A DNA stretch of 64,000 bases from Cardiocondyla obscurior. Taxonomy: Eukaryota; Arthropoda; Insecta; Hymenoptera; Formicidae. This document shows positions 46,160-57,961 of the stretch, one piece after another. Location of the stretch: assembly GCF_019399895.1 (NCBI RefSeq), contig NC_091864.1:9402001-9466000 (forward strand). Direction: 5' to 3'. The stretch's first letter is position 1; every line of letters begins with the position of its first letter. A program made the position numbers and the translations under genes. The notes beneath the pieces are model-generated. The model ran no database searches, had not been told where the DNA came from, and saw only the letters and a program-made list of their open reading frames with translations.

Positions 46160-48506
46160 ATGATTCGTCAAGATCCGCTCGATCGCATTATGAGATTCAT
46201 GCTCACTTTGAGCGGAATTTTGCCAGGAGCTTCGTGCGTCCTGTTCTGGAAAATGTACATTGTCGTTTCGCTAATATTCCGTCTGTACAACATTTACCTC
46301 TATGTTACGAATCGTATAAATACTATCACGCTATGGGACCTAATGGAGTGCCTGTCCGTCTTGTTGGCGCACAGCAAAGTGATTTTTAAATGTCTGGTGT
46401 TTTGGATTAATCAGCAGTAAGTAACACGCATACACTAAGTTGGAAATAACTTAACCGGCGGAAACTATCGCCCACAGAAAATTTCTCGAAATCTTAACAA
46501 TGATGAAGGAAGACTGGAACGATTGCGCTCATGACGATGTCAGTTTAAAAGAGACAGAGAGGAAAGTGAAAACATACGACCGTATTGCTAAAGTGATCCT
46601 CATCCTTCATACATTATCAATCGTTGGGTTCAGTTCCGGCGTTATTCTTGCCAATGACGATGTCACGAATAATGCGACGGAAGTGCACTTTATTACCAAG
46701 ATAAACTATCCTTTTGAGATAAGTACGCAGCGCATGTACAGATTAATGTTGCTGACTGAAATGTTGTTGCTGTTCACGTTTTCTTGGTCGACCGGTGCAG
46801 TAAACTGCATGTTACTAATTCTGGTAGGTTAAGGCGTGCAAATTTTAATTATTTCCACGAGTATCAGTAAATCTTTATTTTCAGATTATGCATATAGCCG
46901 GTCAAATCAATATTGTGCGTCGTTGGTTAACAAAGCTTGAATTCTCCGAAGACACCGGTAAAGATAAATCAAGCCCAATTACAATGACCAAAATTATTCA
47001 GAAGCATAAAAAAATTATACGTTTTTCGAGAAACATTCAAAGTCTTTACATGCACATCGCGTTGGTGCAATTTTTGTTGAACACAATAATGATTTGTGCG
47101 TTAGCTTTCCTCGTTGTTACGGTAAGTAAAATTAATACTTAATATATTTATGTTACACGCAGTGTCTCTTTTAAAGAGGGAATCTCAATTAGAAGATCAA
47201 ATATATTAATTTTTTATTAATTAATAATGTAACTTTTTAAAATTATGTCATTAAAATTTTAAACCAAAATTCGAAGTCTTTTGATATTTTTTGCGTTCTT
47301 AAAAGAAACGCGATAATCAGATATTTTAGCGCATTAAAAACTTTAAATGTGATTTTCTCGGAATTTTTTTTGCATGTTCTTAAATTATGTGTACACGATA
47401 AAGAAAAAACTATTTGACCAATCAACTTAAACCAAATTTTATTCGTTAGCTAATAGTCAACCATCGTCGATAAATTTCAAAAATTGATAAAAAGTTAACA
47501 TTAACTTTTTTTGCAATAAAAGACAAAAATGTTTGTCAAAAAATGGTAATTTTTTCAATAAATCCATATAAAATGTTTTTCATAATTTTTTTATACATAT
47601 TAAATATTCATTAAAAACAAAATTATTTAATCTTTTTAAAACTTTTAGATTTTTTATCTTAAATAAAAATTACAATTACTAAAGTGTACACTAAATGGTA
47701 TATCCGACAGTCGGACGCTAGCTTCAACAGTTATTGTTATTAACACAAAATAAAATTATCTGTTATTAAAGAAATAATTTTTAAATTCCGAAAAAAATAC
47801 TTTTTAAAATGCAAAAAATTCAAACTTATAAATATCATTAATGGTTCAGAAACAAATTTTTTTAAAATTGCCTTTTTTCAGCTTTCTAATTGAGGTCTCC
47901 CTCTGCAGAAAACACAATAGACTAAAAAACAAAAAATCATCGAACCTAAAATGTGACTGCATTTCATAATTTCTCACATGCCGTTGCTGTAATATTACAG
48001 GCAGTCGGTAGCCCCGACGCCGTGAAGCAAATAATGAAATGTTTCTTCTTCTTCGTTATAACAAATCTCGAAGCATACATATTTTGCTTTGCCGGAGAAT
48101 ATTTAAAAAACAAGGTAAAGTAAAAAAAAAAATTAAAAATTGTAAGAAGTACTTTGTTAAAAATAAAATCCTTTTGCTATGATTTCCGTTGTTACAGAGT
48201 ATAGAAATTGCTATTGCAGCGTATAGCACTGCATGGTACAACATGAAATCGAAAGACAGCCGAGTGTTGTTATTCGTTATATTAAGATCACAAAAGGAGC
48301 TAACGCTTACTGCCGGAAATATGATGGAACTGTCCTTGAAGTCTTTTACAAATGTAAGATTTAAAAAAAAAAGTCCATTAGAATATAACGCATTTTTCTA
48401 TAACATTAATATCGCAACACTTTTATATTTTAATGGTAAAATATTATTTTTTTAGATTATTAATATTTCGGGATCATATCTATCGGTACTATTGGCGATG
48501 CGATGA
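46160..48506 (+). CDS. OR-15: odorant receptor, six exons, 386 aa
   Basis: Coding exons: 46160-46416, 46478-46823, 46885-47121, 48001-48114, 48198-48353, 48456-48506, ending in TGA. Introns 1 and 2 are only 61 bp. Exon 1: LDRIMRFMLTLSGILPGASC, where GILP replaces GIWP, and the TM2 end is INQ with split codon CA|A (Gln at the junction); exon 2: MKEDWNDCAHDD, TKINYPFEISTQ; exon 3: IMHIAGQINIVRRWL; exon 4: GSPDAVKQIM, AYIFCFAGEYLKNK; exon 5: SIEIAIAAYSTAWYNMKS, RSQKELTLTAGN; exon 6: ISGSYLSVLLAMR. Intron 3 (879 bp) carries a 728-bp inverted-repeat insertion. First of three recent copies. Confidence 0.91.
47176..47903. mobile_element. 728-bp non-autonomous inverted-repeat element (MITE-like) in OR-15 intron 3
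   Basis: Left end GAGGGAATCTCAATTAGAAG at 47176-47195; right end at 47882-47903 reads, reverse complemented, GAGGGAGACCTCAATTAGAAAG. The interior is AT-rich with no transposase frame. Introns 3 of OR-16 and OR-17 lack it and align across the site (CTTTTAAA ... ACACATTAGAC). A target-site duplication could not be resolved with confidence. Superfamily unknown. Confidence 0.8.
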
Positions 48507-49442
48507 ATATTAAACTGATTATTTTTTAGCAATACTAAACTACCATAAGCTTCACGTGTCAATCGGTTTAGAAATTCATACTGTATAATAAACGCATGCT
48601 TCTTCGAATATGAATAGAATAACAATTAAAGTTCTCTCTAAAATTCCAAGATATGATAATTTAATAACAATTTGTATAAACATTATAAAAGATATAAATT
48701 TTTAGTCCAATTTCAGATAAAATTAGTGTATTTTTCTAAATATATTCTATAATATAAATGACTTAAAAATATAATAGAATAAAGTTAAAAACAAACTGAA
48801 CTTTGTACCACTTTCTAACAAAAATGCTACATATTGGTTTCTTATAAAAAATTAAATCATTACTACAAATATTTTCGATTATTATACACAATTTCAAACA
48901 AAAAATTTTTTTTAAATCTTTTTAGCTCCTAAACTTTTGAAACCTCCCTGATGATCTGAGGATTTAACTGACCCTCTATTCTGCATATACATACATAGCC
49001 GTACTTCTTGCCACGCGAATTGTTGCATATTTAAAGATAATTCTGGAATTGCATTATCAATTTTCAGAAGAGGGAAAAAAAAGCGAACGTGTAATTTCCT
49101 CCCTTGTCATGCCAAAGACTCGCAAAATAACCTCGAATATATTTGCGATTTGTGCGCACAGCACGATAAAAATATTTAATGAACATCTGTTATTGATCAG
49201 TCGCCGCAATTTGCATATATCTAATAATTTTTTAGATTTCTCTCTTGTTTCCCAGTTGTGGAAAAAATATTTCTCTGCAATGTATAGCCTCTATCAAAAT
49301 AGCAACAATAATTCGCCGAGCTGACCGAAGGGTGGACGTTCATTTGACAGAAATATATTTCTTTCTTTCACCGCGCTAAGATTCTTTTGCTTTACCACGT
49401 TGACAAATTCACGGGGCAAAATAAAAAAAAAGATCAACAGTT
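48507..49442. other. intergenic, OR-15 to OR-16
   Basis: Nearly the same sequence as 51057-52000 downstream; part of the tandem repeat unit. It contains the OR-16 leader and no coding remnant. Confidence 0.6.
49023..49182 (+). promoter_or_regulatory. conserved upstream module of OR-16
   Basis: TTGCATATTTAAAG at 49023-49036, AAATATTTAATGA at 49170-49182, then TTATTGATCAG; 273 bp before the start. Confidence 0.6.
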
Positions 49443-51056
49443 ATGATTCGTCAGGATCCGCTCGATCGCATTATGAGATTCATGCTCACTTTGAGCGGGA
49501 TTTTACCAGAAGCGTCGTGCGTTCTATTCTGGAGAATGTACATGGTCGTTTCGATAACATTCGGCCAGTACGGCATTTACCTCTATATCATAAAACGTAT
49601 AAATACTGTCACGCTCTGGGATCTAATGGAATGCCTGTCCTTCGCGTTGGCACACAGCAAAGTGATTTTTAAATGCCTAATGTTTTGGTTTAATCAACAG
49701 TAAGTAACACGCGTAAACTAAGTTAGAAATAACTTAACCGGCGGAAACTATCGCCACAGAAAATTTCTCAAAATCTTGGCAATGATGAAGGAGGATTGGA
49801 ACGATTGCGCTCATGACGATGTCAGCTTAAAAGAGACAACGAGGAAGGTGAAAACATACGACCGCATTGCGAGAGTAATCCTCATTCTTCATACGTTATC
49901 AATTATTGGGTTCAGTTCTGGCGTTTTTTTTGCCAATGACGATATTACGAATAACGTGACGGAAGTGCATTTTAATACTAAGATAGACTTTCCTTTCGAG
50001 ATAAATACGCAACGCACATACAAATTAATTTTGGTAATTGAAAGTTTGGTGCTGTTCACGTTTTCTTGGTCGACCGGTACAGTAAACTGCATGTTATTAA
50101 TTCTGGTAAGTTGCAACGTGCACAAGTTAATTATTTTCACGGATATTGGTAAATCTTTATTTTCAGATCATGCATATAGCCGGCCAAATCAATATTGTGC
50201 GTCGTTGGTTAACGGAGATTGCATTTTCCGAAAACACCGGTAAAGATAAATCAATCTCTATCACAATGACCAAAATTATTCAGAAGCATAAAAAAATTAT
50301 ACGTTTTTCGAAAAAGATTCAAAGCCTTTACATGCACATCGCGTTAGTGCAATTTTTGTTGAACACAATAATGATTTGTGCGATAGCTTTCCTCGTTGTT
50401 ACGGTAAGTAAAACTAATATTTAATATATTTATATTCCACGCGGATGTTTCTTTTAAAAAAACATATTAGATAAAAAAAAAAATCACTTAGCGTAGTGTG
50501 AACTGTATTACATTTTAAAGTTTCTCACAAGCCGTTGCTGTAATATTACAGGCAGTCGGTAGCCCCGACGCCGTGAAACAAATAGTAAAATGTTTCTTCT
50601 TCTACGTTACAACAAATCTCGAAGCATACATATTCTGCTTTGCCGGAGAATATTTGAAAAACAAGGTAAAGAAATAAAAAAAAAAAATTTGTAAGTAGTA
50701 CTTCATTGAAAAAGGAATTCTTTTTCTATGAATTCCGTTGTTACAGAGTAGAGAAATTGGTATTGCAGCGTATAGCACTGCATGGTATAACATGAAATCG
50801 AAAGACAGCCGAGTCTTGTTATTTATTATATTAAGATCACAAAAAGAGTTAACGCTTACTGCCGGAAATATGATGGAACTCTCCTTGCAGTCTTTTACAA
50901 GTGTAAGATTTGTAAAAAAAAATTCCATTAAAATATAACGCATTTTTTTATATTTTTAATATCTCAATTCTTTTATATTTTTATTGTAAAATATAATTTT
51001 TTTAGATTATGAATATTTCGGGATCATATCTATCGGTACTATTGGCGATGCGATGA
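49443..51056 (+). CDS. OR-16: odorant receptor, six exons, 386 aa
   Basis: Coding exons: 49443-49699, 49760-50105, 50167-50403, 50552-50665, 50747-50902, 51006-51056, ending in TGA. Shortest gene in the array (1.6 kb). Same exon sizes as OR-15 and OR-17. Exon 1: SGILPEASC, GIYLYIIKRINT; exon 2: LAMMKEDWNDCAHDD, TKIDFPFEINTQ; exon 3: IMHIAGQINIVRRWL; exon 4: GSPDAVKQIV, FCFAGEYLKNK; exon 5: IGIAAYSTAWYNMKS, RSQKELTLTAGN; exon 6: NISGSYLSVLLAMR. Exon 1 differs from OR-17 at eight of 86 residues, while exon 5 differs at one of 52 and exon 6 at none. Confidence 0.92.
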
Positions 51057-52000
51057 ATTATACTGTCTATTTTTTAGCAATACTAAACTACCATAATCTT
51101 CACGTGTCAATCAGTTTAGAAATTCATGTTGTATGATACACGCATATTTCTTCGAATATGAATAGAATAACAATTAAAGTTCTCTTTAAAATTCCAAGAT
51201 ATAATAATTTAATAACAATTTACATAAACATTATAAAAAATATAAATTTTTAGTCCAATTTCAGATAAAATTAGTGTATTTTTCTAAATATATTCTATAA
51301 TATAAATGACTTAAAAATATAATAGAATAAAGTTAAAAACAAACTGAACTTTGTACCACTTTCCGAAAAAAATGCTACATATTGGTTTCTTATAAAGAGA
51401 TAAATTATTACTACAAATATTTTCGATTATTATATACAATTTCAAACAAAACGTTTTTTTTTCTTTCCATCTTTTCTGCTCCTAAACTTTTAAAATCTTC
51501 CTGATAATCTACGGACATAACTGAATCTCTCTTCTGAATATACATACATAGCCGTACTTCTTGCCACGCGAGTTGTTGCATATTTAAAGATAATTCTGAA
51601 ATTGCATTATCCATTTTCGAAAGAGAAGGGGAAAAAAAAGCGAACGTGTACTTTCTTCCCTCGTCATGCCAAAGACTCGCGAAATAACGACAAATATATT
51701 TACGATTTGTGCGCGCAGCATGATAAAAATATTTAATGAACATCTGTTATTGATCAGCCGCCGCAATTTGCATATATCTAATAATTTTTTAGATTTCTCT
51801 CTGGTTTTCCAGTTGTGGAAAAAATATTTCTTTGTCATGTATAGCCTCTATCGATATATTAATCATAATTCACCGAGCTGGCCGAAGAGTGGACGTACAT
51901 TTGACAGGAATATATTTTTTTCTTTCGTCGCGCTGAAGTTCTTTTGCTTTACCGCGTTGACAAATTCACGGGCGAAGATTAAAAAGAAAGATCTACTGTT
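51057..52000. other. intergenic, OR-16 to OR-17
   Basis: Copy of the spacer before OR-16. Contains the OR-17 leader; open frames on either strand are shared artefacts of the duplicated flank. Confidence 0.6.
51576..51739 (+). promoter_or_regulatory. conserved upstream module of OR-17
   Basis: TTGCATATTTAAAG at 51576-51589, AAATATTTAATGA at 51727-51739, then TTATTGATCAG; 274 bp before the start. Confidence 0.6.
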
Positions 52001-53714
52001 ATGATTCGTCAAGATCCGCTCAATCGCATTATGAGATTCATGCTCACTTTAAGCGGGATTTTGCCAGGAGCTTCGTGCGTTCTATTCTGGAGAATGTACA
52101 TGATCGTTTCGATAACATTCGGCCTGTACGGTATTTATCTGTATATCATGAATCGTATAAATACTGTCACGCTCTGGGACCTAATGGAATGCCTGTCCTT
52201 TGTGCTGGCACACAGCAAAGTGATTTTCAAATGCCTAATGTTTTGGATTAATCAGCAGTAAGTGACACGTATACAAGTTAGAAATAATTTAAATCTCAAA
52301 CAAGTATTTCGCGGACTGTAATACGTGTAAACTCGGTTTACATTTGCGTATCATGTAAAAATTATCAAAATTATCCGAAAAGAAGTATTTGCAGCATGAA
52401 AGTTAACCGGCGAAATCTATCGCCCACAGAAAATTTCTCGAAATCTTGGCAATGATGAAGGAGGACTGGAACGATTGTGCTCATGACGATATCAGCTTAG
52501 AAGAAACAGCGATAAAAGTTAAAACATATGACCGCATCGCGAGAGTGATTCTCATCCTTCATACATTATCAATCGTTGGGTTCAGTTCTGGCGTAATTTT
52601 TGCCAATGACGATATCACGAATAACGCGACGGAAGTGCACTTTATTACTAAAATAGATTTTCCTTTTGAGATAAATACGCAGCGCACATACAGATTAATT
52701 TTGGTGATTGAAAGTTTAGCGCTGTTCACGTTTTCTTGGTCGACCGGTACAGTAAATTGCATGTTATTAATTCTGGTAGGTTGCGACGTACACATCTTAA
52801 TTATTTTCACGGATATCGGTAGACCTTTATTTTCAGATCATGCATATAGCCGGCCAAATCAATATTGTGCGTCGTTGGTTAACGGAACTTGCATTCTCCG
52901 AAGACACCGGTAAAGATAAATCAATCCCTATCACATTGACCAAAATTATTCAGAAGCATAAAAAAATTATATGTTTTTCGAGAAAGATTCAAAGCCTGTA
53001 CATGCACATCTCGTTGGTGCAATTTTTGTTAAACACAATAATGATTTGTGCGATAGCTTTCCTCGTTGTTACAGTGAGTAAAATTAATATTTAATATATT
53101 TATATTACACACAGATGTGCCTTTTAAAAGAACACATTAGACTTAAAAAGAAAATCATTTAGCCTAGTGTAAACTGTATTACATTTTAAAGTTTTTTACA
53201 TGTCGTTTCTGTAATATTACAGGCAGTCGGTAGCCCCGACGCCGTAAAGCAAATAGTGAAATGTTTCTTCTTCTACGTTATAACAAATCTCGAAGCATAC
53301 ATATTCTGCTTTGCCGGAGAATATTTGAAAAACAAGGTAAAGAAATAAAAAAAAAAAATTTGTAAGTAGTACTTCATTGAAAAAGGAATCCTTTTTCTAT
53401 GAATTCCGTTGTTACAGAGTAGAGAAATTGGTATTGCAGCGTATAGCACTGCATGGTATAACATGAAATCGAAAGACAGCCGAGTCTTGTTATTTGTTAT
53501 ATTAAGATCACAAAAGGAGCTAACGCTTACTGCCGGAAATATGATGGAACTCTCCTTGCAGTCTTTTACAAGTGTAAGATTTGTAAAAAAAAATCTATTA
53601 GAATATACCGCTTTTAATATTGCAATACTCTTATATTTTTATTCTAAAATATCATTCTTTTAGATTATGAATATTTCGGGATCATATCTATCGGTACTAT
53701 TGGCGATGCGATGA
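52001..53714 (+). CDS. OR-17: odorant receptor, six exons, 386 aa
   Basis: Coding exons: 52001-52257, 52430-52775, 52837-53073, 53223-53336, 53418-53573, 53664-53714, ending in TGA. Exon 1: SGILPGASC, GIYLYIMNRINT; exon 2: LAMMKEDWNDCAHDD then LEETAIKVKTYDR, TKIDFPFEINTQ; exon 3: IMHIAGQINIVRRWL, with CFSRKIQSLYMHISL before TM5; exons 4-6 almost identical to OR-16. Intron 1 is 172 bp against 60-61 in its two sisters, with about 110 bp of extra sequence containing a small palindrome (TGTAAAC-TCG-GTTTACA). Third copy of the roughly 2.56-kb unit. Confidence 0.92.
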
Positions 53715-54636
53715 ATATTAAACTGTTTATTTTTTAGCAATACTAAACTACCATAAGCTTCACGTGTCAATCGATTTAGAAATTCATGTTGTATAATACA
53801 TGCATATTTCTTCGAATACAAACAGAATAGCAATTGAAGTTCTCTCTAAAATTTTAATACATGATAATTTAATATCATTTTGCATAAGCATTATAAAGTA
53901 ATATAAAAATCATAAACTTTCTGCCAATATTCAGATAAAATTCGTGTATTTTTCTAAATCTATTCCACAATATAATTGTCTTAAAAATATAATAGAATGA
54001 AGTTAAAAGAAAAAAAAAATACTGAATTTCGTACCATTTTCCGTAAAAAATGCTACATCTTGGTTTCTTATAAAAAGATGAATCATGGGTCGTCCCTCAA
54101 ATTGAAAGTTTCCAGCGCAGTAATATCGCACGCGAAGATAGATATACAGAGGCGCGGGAATTTAATTTGTTATTTTATTTCGCTCTCTCTAAAGTTGAAA
54201 AAGTTTTTAAAGCTTAAACCGAGCACGCGGTCGAATATGCCGAACTCATGGTCATGCATTTCATTGTTTATTTAAAGCGAGCAATTTGCATCTATATCGC
54301 TAACCCCGGGAAAAGAAAGATATGATTCCCACCTGTTCCTGTCTTTTTGTTAAAATTGTCAGGAGGTACGACAGATGTACGGATAGCCTGCACGCAGTGC
54401 GGTAAAAATATTTAATGAGCTTTTCCCCATTGGTCGAGAATCCAGGGGGTGAATTTGTGTGATGTCCTCTTAGGGACGGTCAGTCTTTACGCAGCAATTC
54501 TGTAATGTACGTCAATCTATCGAAGCGTACAGCTGGCGGAAGTACATTATCAAAAGCGCTGCGTTCGCTTTCGTTAAAATCATTTATTAGACATTTAGGC
54601 GTTTGCTCGTACGGAAAACGGGGCACGCGGGTCGCC
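53715..54636. other. intergenic, OR-17 to OR-18
   Basis: The first 300 bp continue the repeat-unit flank with divergence, then similarity fades near 54080 and a different leader follows. No coding remnant. Confidence 0.5.
54267..54418 (+). promoter_or_regulatory. conserved upstream module of OR-18
   Basis: TTTATTTAAAG at 54267-54277, preceded by ATGCATTTC as if the TTGCAT element were split, and AAATATTTAATGA at 54406-54418, then CCATTGG; 231 bp before the start. Confidence 0.5.
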
Positions 54637-56847
54637 ATGATTCGGAAAACCACAATTAATCGCACGATAGAAGTCGTGTTCACGTTGTTCGGAATATGGC
54701 CGGACACCTCGTGCATTTCGTTTTGTAGAATATTTTGGATCATCACCATAATTATCGTTCAGTTCTATCATTATCGTTACCTTCAAGTACATTTACATTC
54801 TGACGACCTCTTCAATTTAATGGACTGCCTGAGCAGCTTTCTGGCGTACATGAAAGTTATGACCAAGTTCGTCATGTTTTGGATAAATCAGAGGTAAATA
54901 ATGCTGTCAATCTACAATAACCGATATAAATTTTGAAATATCAAACGATAAAAAAAAGATATAATCATTATAATTTGATATAATAGTAATAAAAATTAAT
55001 AACTAAATTATTTTTAAACGTGGCATGTTTTTAAATAATTTTTATGACAGAGAAAAGTTTGAGGATAACCGACGAACCAAATCATCCACAGAAAATTCAT
55101 CAAGACTTTAGAAATGATAAGGGAAGACTGGGACAACTGCGCCGATAGCGAGATCAACATGCACCAAACGATGTGCAAGGCGAATATATCGAATCGCATC
55201 ACTAACGCAATGATAATTCTCCACACGTTGAGCGCTATTGCATATAGTATGCGGATTATGATGACTGACGTTGATGTCAGCGATCGCACGTCCAAGCCTC
55301 CTTTCATTCACAAAATGGAACTTCCTTTCAACGTGAACACACAGAGAACGTATAAAATGATTCTAATCATGCAAACCGTGTACGTTGTTATGTGCAGCTG
55401 GGCTGCCGGTGCCGTGAATGCTTTGCTTTTAACATTAGTAAGTTAACAAATGCATTGGTAATTATCACAAACGAGACGCAAACGATTGCGATATCATTAA
55501 TAAATAATAAATAGTAAATAACTTATTATTAATTATTTACTAATTTATTATAAACTGATTACTATTACTGAAATTTGAAAGAACAGAAATTGTAAGTGTC
55601 GTACTGCAGCCTTATAAAATTAATAAAAAAAAAATGTTTTATATTATATGCTCTTTCCTGTCAATGTTAAAAATGTAAATTACAAGAATTGTATGGATCG
55701 TGGATATTTTATTTTCAGATTTTACATATAGGCGGGCAGATGGACATCTTGCATGCCTGGCTGATAAATTTCGCACCTCAAGATAGCGGAAGAAAGCACG
55801 AGTTAATCACAACGGATAAAATTATTCAGAAACATCAAAAAATTATTAATTTCTCGAAGAACGTGGAAAATTTATACAGTTACATTGCGTTGCTACAATT
55901 TGCATCTAACACAATAATGATTTGCTCGTTGGCATTTCTTATAGTAAGCGTGAGTAAAAAATGAATATTACAATATTTACATTAATAATACATTAATAAT
56001 TTGCGCAAAACTGACCCTAAAACTGTTTTCTTTAACGTGGAAAAAGCAAGAGTAAATAACGCGTGCGAGGTGCGTGCTCTGTAATGTTTAATGTAATAAT
56101 TAATAAAATATGTAAATTGAACCAGCTATTTTTAATTGCACAATAAGCTAATTATTTTTTTCTTTGTTCACAGGCAATAGGTACACCCGATGCAGTAGAG
56201 CAGATAATACGAACTCTTTTATTTTACGCTATAACAAATTTAGAAGCTTTTGTATTCTGTTACGCTGGAGAATATCTGAACAACAAGGTAGAAATAACAA
56301 AATTTAAACTAATTAAAAATTTTCTGTCAAAAGAATTTTTTTTTAGTTGTCAAACGTTATAAAACACATATTTTGTGTAGTGTATTAAAAATGATTTTCA
56401 TCTTTATAGAGTAAAGCGGTCGGAAATGCAGCATATAATTCTACATGGTACAATTTGAAACCTAAGGACAGTCGTATCTTGTCGTTCATAATACTGAGAT
56501 CACAAAAGCAATTGACACTTACTGTCGGAAAAATGGCAGATCTCTCTTTAGAATATTTTGCAAGTGTAAGTATATGTATAACGTACTAATTAATTTTACA
56601 TACATATGTAATTATTTTATGTTAATTATAACAAATTCGTTTTTCTTTCTTTCTCTATAACATTTATTTATTAATATATATTTTATTTTTATGTATCTGT
56701 TTGCGGTAATTTTATGTAAACCGTTATAAATTTATAATTATTTACGTAAAAATAAAAATGTCCTGATTTTTAATATTAGAAATTGTATTATTATAGATTA
56801 TGAATGCTTCGGGATCGTATTTATCAGTAATGTTAGCGATGCAGTGA
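54637..56847 (+). CDS. OR-18: odorant receptor, six exons, 384 aa
   Basis: Coding exons: 54637-54893, 55092-55437, 55719-55949, 56174-56287, 56410-56565, 56797-56847, ending in TGA. The Met at 54637 (MIRKTTINRTIEVVFTLFGIWP) matches relatives; an upstream in-frame Met at 54505 adds unrelated residues. Exon 2: RKFIKTLEMIREDWDNC, HKMELPFNVNTQ; exon 3: ILHIGGQMDILHAWL; exon 4: GTPDAVEQII, FCYAGEYLNNK; exon 5: NAAYNSTWYNLK, RSQKQLTLTVGK; exon 6: NASGSYLSVMLAMQ. Exon 3 ends with two overlapping donors (GTAAGC at 55944, GTGAGT at 55950) six bases apart, so an isoform lacking two residues is possible. Last member of the OR-11 to OR-18 group. Confidence 0.91.
56031..56090. repeat. dispersed repeat, copy 2
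   Basis: In intron 3 of OR-18: TTTAACGTGGAAAAAGCAAG, then AGTAAATAACGCGTG and GTGCTCTGTAATG. Clearly the same as the copy at 25991 apart from a roughly 10-bp addition after GCGTG. Confidence 0.6.
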
Positions 56848-57396
56848 ACATCACATTCATCATCCCATCGATCTTCTCTTCAACTAATACTTGTCAAACA
56901 CTCATCGAATAATGTGCAAATTATTAATTACGGAAACACCACGTTGAAATACAGATTAGTTCCCAAATGTATTTAAAGTAATTTAAAGGATGGTGCATAA
57001 TTTAAACTAATCTAATCTAGAGCTCTGAAATATTATGTACACATAATTAAATTTAGACAAAACAAGTTTGAGAGAAATTAGTATCTCTTAAATAAATATT
57101 TCTTCTGTATTAACGTTGTCAGACTTTTCATATATATACATTTACTTACTTTTATATTTATCAATTAATATTCGTAGGCTTAATTAATCTTTCGTCAAAT
57201 ATTCACCCAAAGCCAGTGACGTATTCCGAATATTATACAAATAATACAAGTTTTCTCTCAACATCGCGCAATTCAATTTTCTGTCTCTTCGGCAAAGTCT
57301 CTCAGCCCTCTAAACTTGAAAAACTTTTTGAAGAGTCCCCCCTAAGTTCGATTCGTTACCGAACGCAAGCTGGCCCGCCTATGTTCGCGTGTATTG

Positions 57397-57542
57397 TTGC
57401 ATAATTAAAGTAAACCATCTGTGATCGCATCGCCGGTGCACGAAAGAGGGAGAAATATAATTCTGTCTATTTCGTTCTTTTATCAAAGTGGGGAAAAACA
57501 GCAACGAATGCATGATCATGATACGATAAAAATATTTAATGA
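57397..57542 (+). promoter_or_regulatory. orphan OR upstream module
   Basis: TTGCATAATTAAAG at 57397-57410 and AAATATTTAATGA at 57530-57542, followed by CTTCTATTGGCCGTTGATCC and a CCCAGTCTTTAC string also found downstream of the OR-13 and OR-18 modules. The place where exon 1 should start (57.7-57.8 kb) has no receptor sequence. Best read as the surviving leader of a deleted receptor. Confidence 0.6.
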
Positions 57543-57961
57543 CCAACTTCTATTGGCCGTTGATCCAGAAGCGTGCCCATGTGATGACCTTTTGTGACAA
57601 CCTCCCAGTCTTTACCCGAATATTTGATGTACAATAACATCAAGCTACGTTTGACAAAAAAAAAATTATTTTTAACTTATTGCCGTTTAAACCTAACTAC
57701 ATTCATAATGGACTTTTTCTTTTTAGACTCCACGTGGAAGGCCGCAAAAGAATTTAATTAGCAGTAAAACCATACATGGAACATCGAACTGTGTGAATAT
57801 CGAAACATAAGGTCTTTACAGTGCGGCATCCCTTCTTCCCGGGCGCGACCCTTCAAGAAAAAAAAAAAGAAAAAAAATACTTTGCTTCTCCTCAGATCAG
57901 TGCGCATGATTTTTCGATGCGCTGTAAATCGGCTATACGTCGGCGTGCGTCTTACGTAATC

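Noticed and set aside
49889..52810. 83-codon minus-strand frames repeated at 49889 and 52559
   Set aside because: They are antisense shadows of exon 2 in two near-identical gene copies; conservation comes from the sense gene.
54505..54636. 44-codon N-terminal extension of OR-18
   Set aside because: No similar sequence in relatives; the Met at 54637 matches OR-13 to OR-17.
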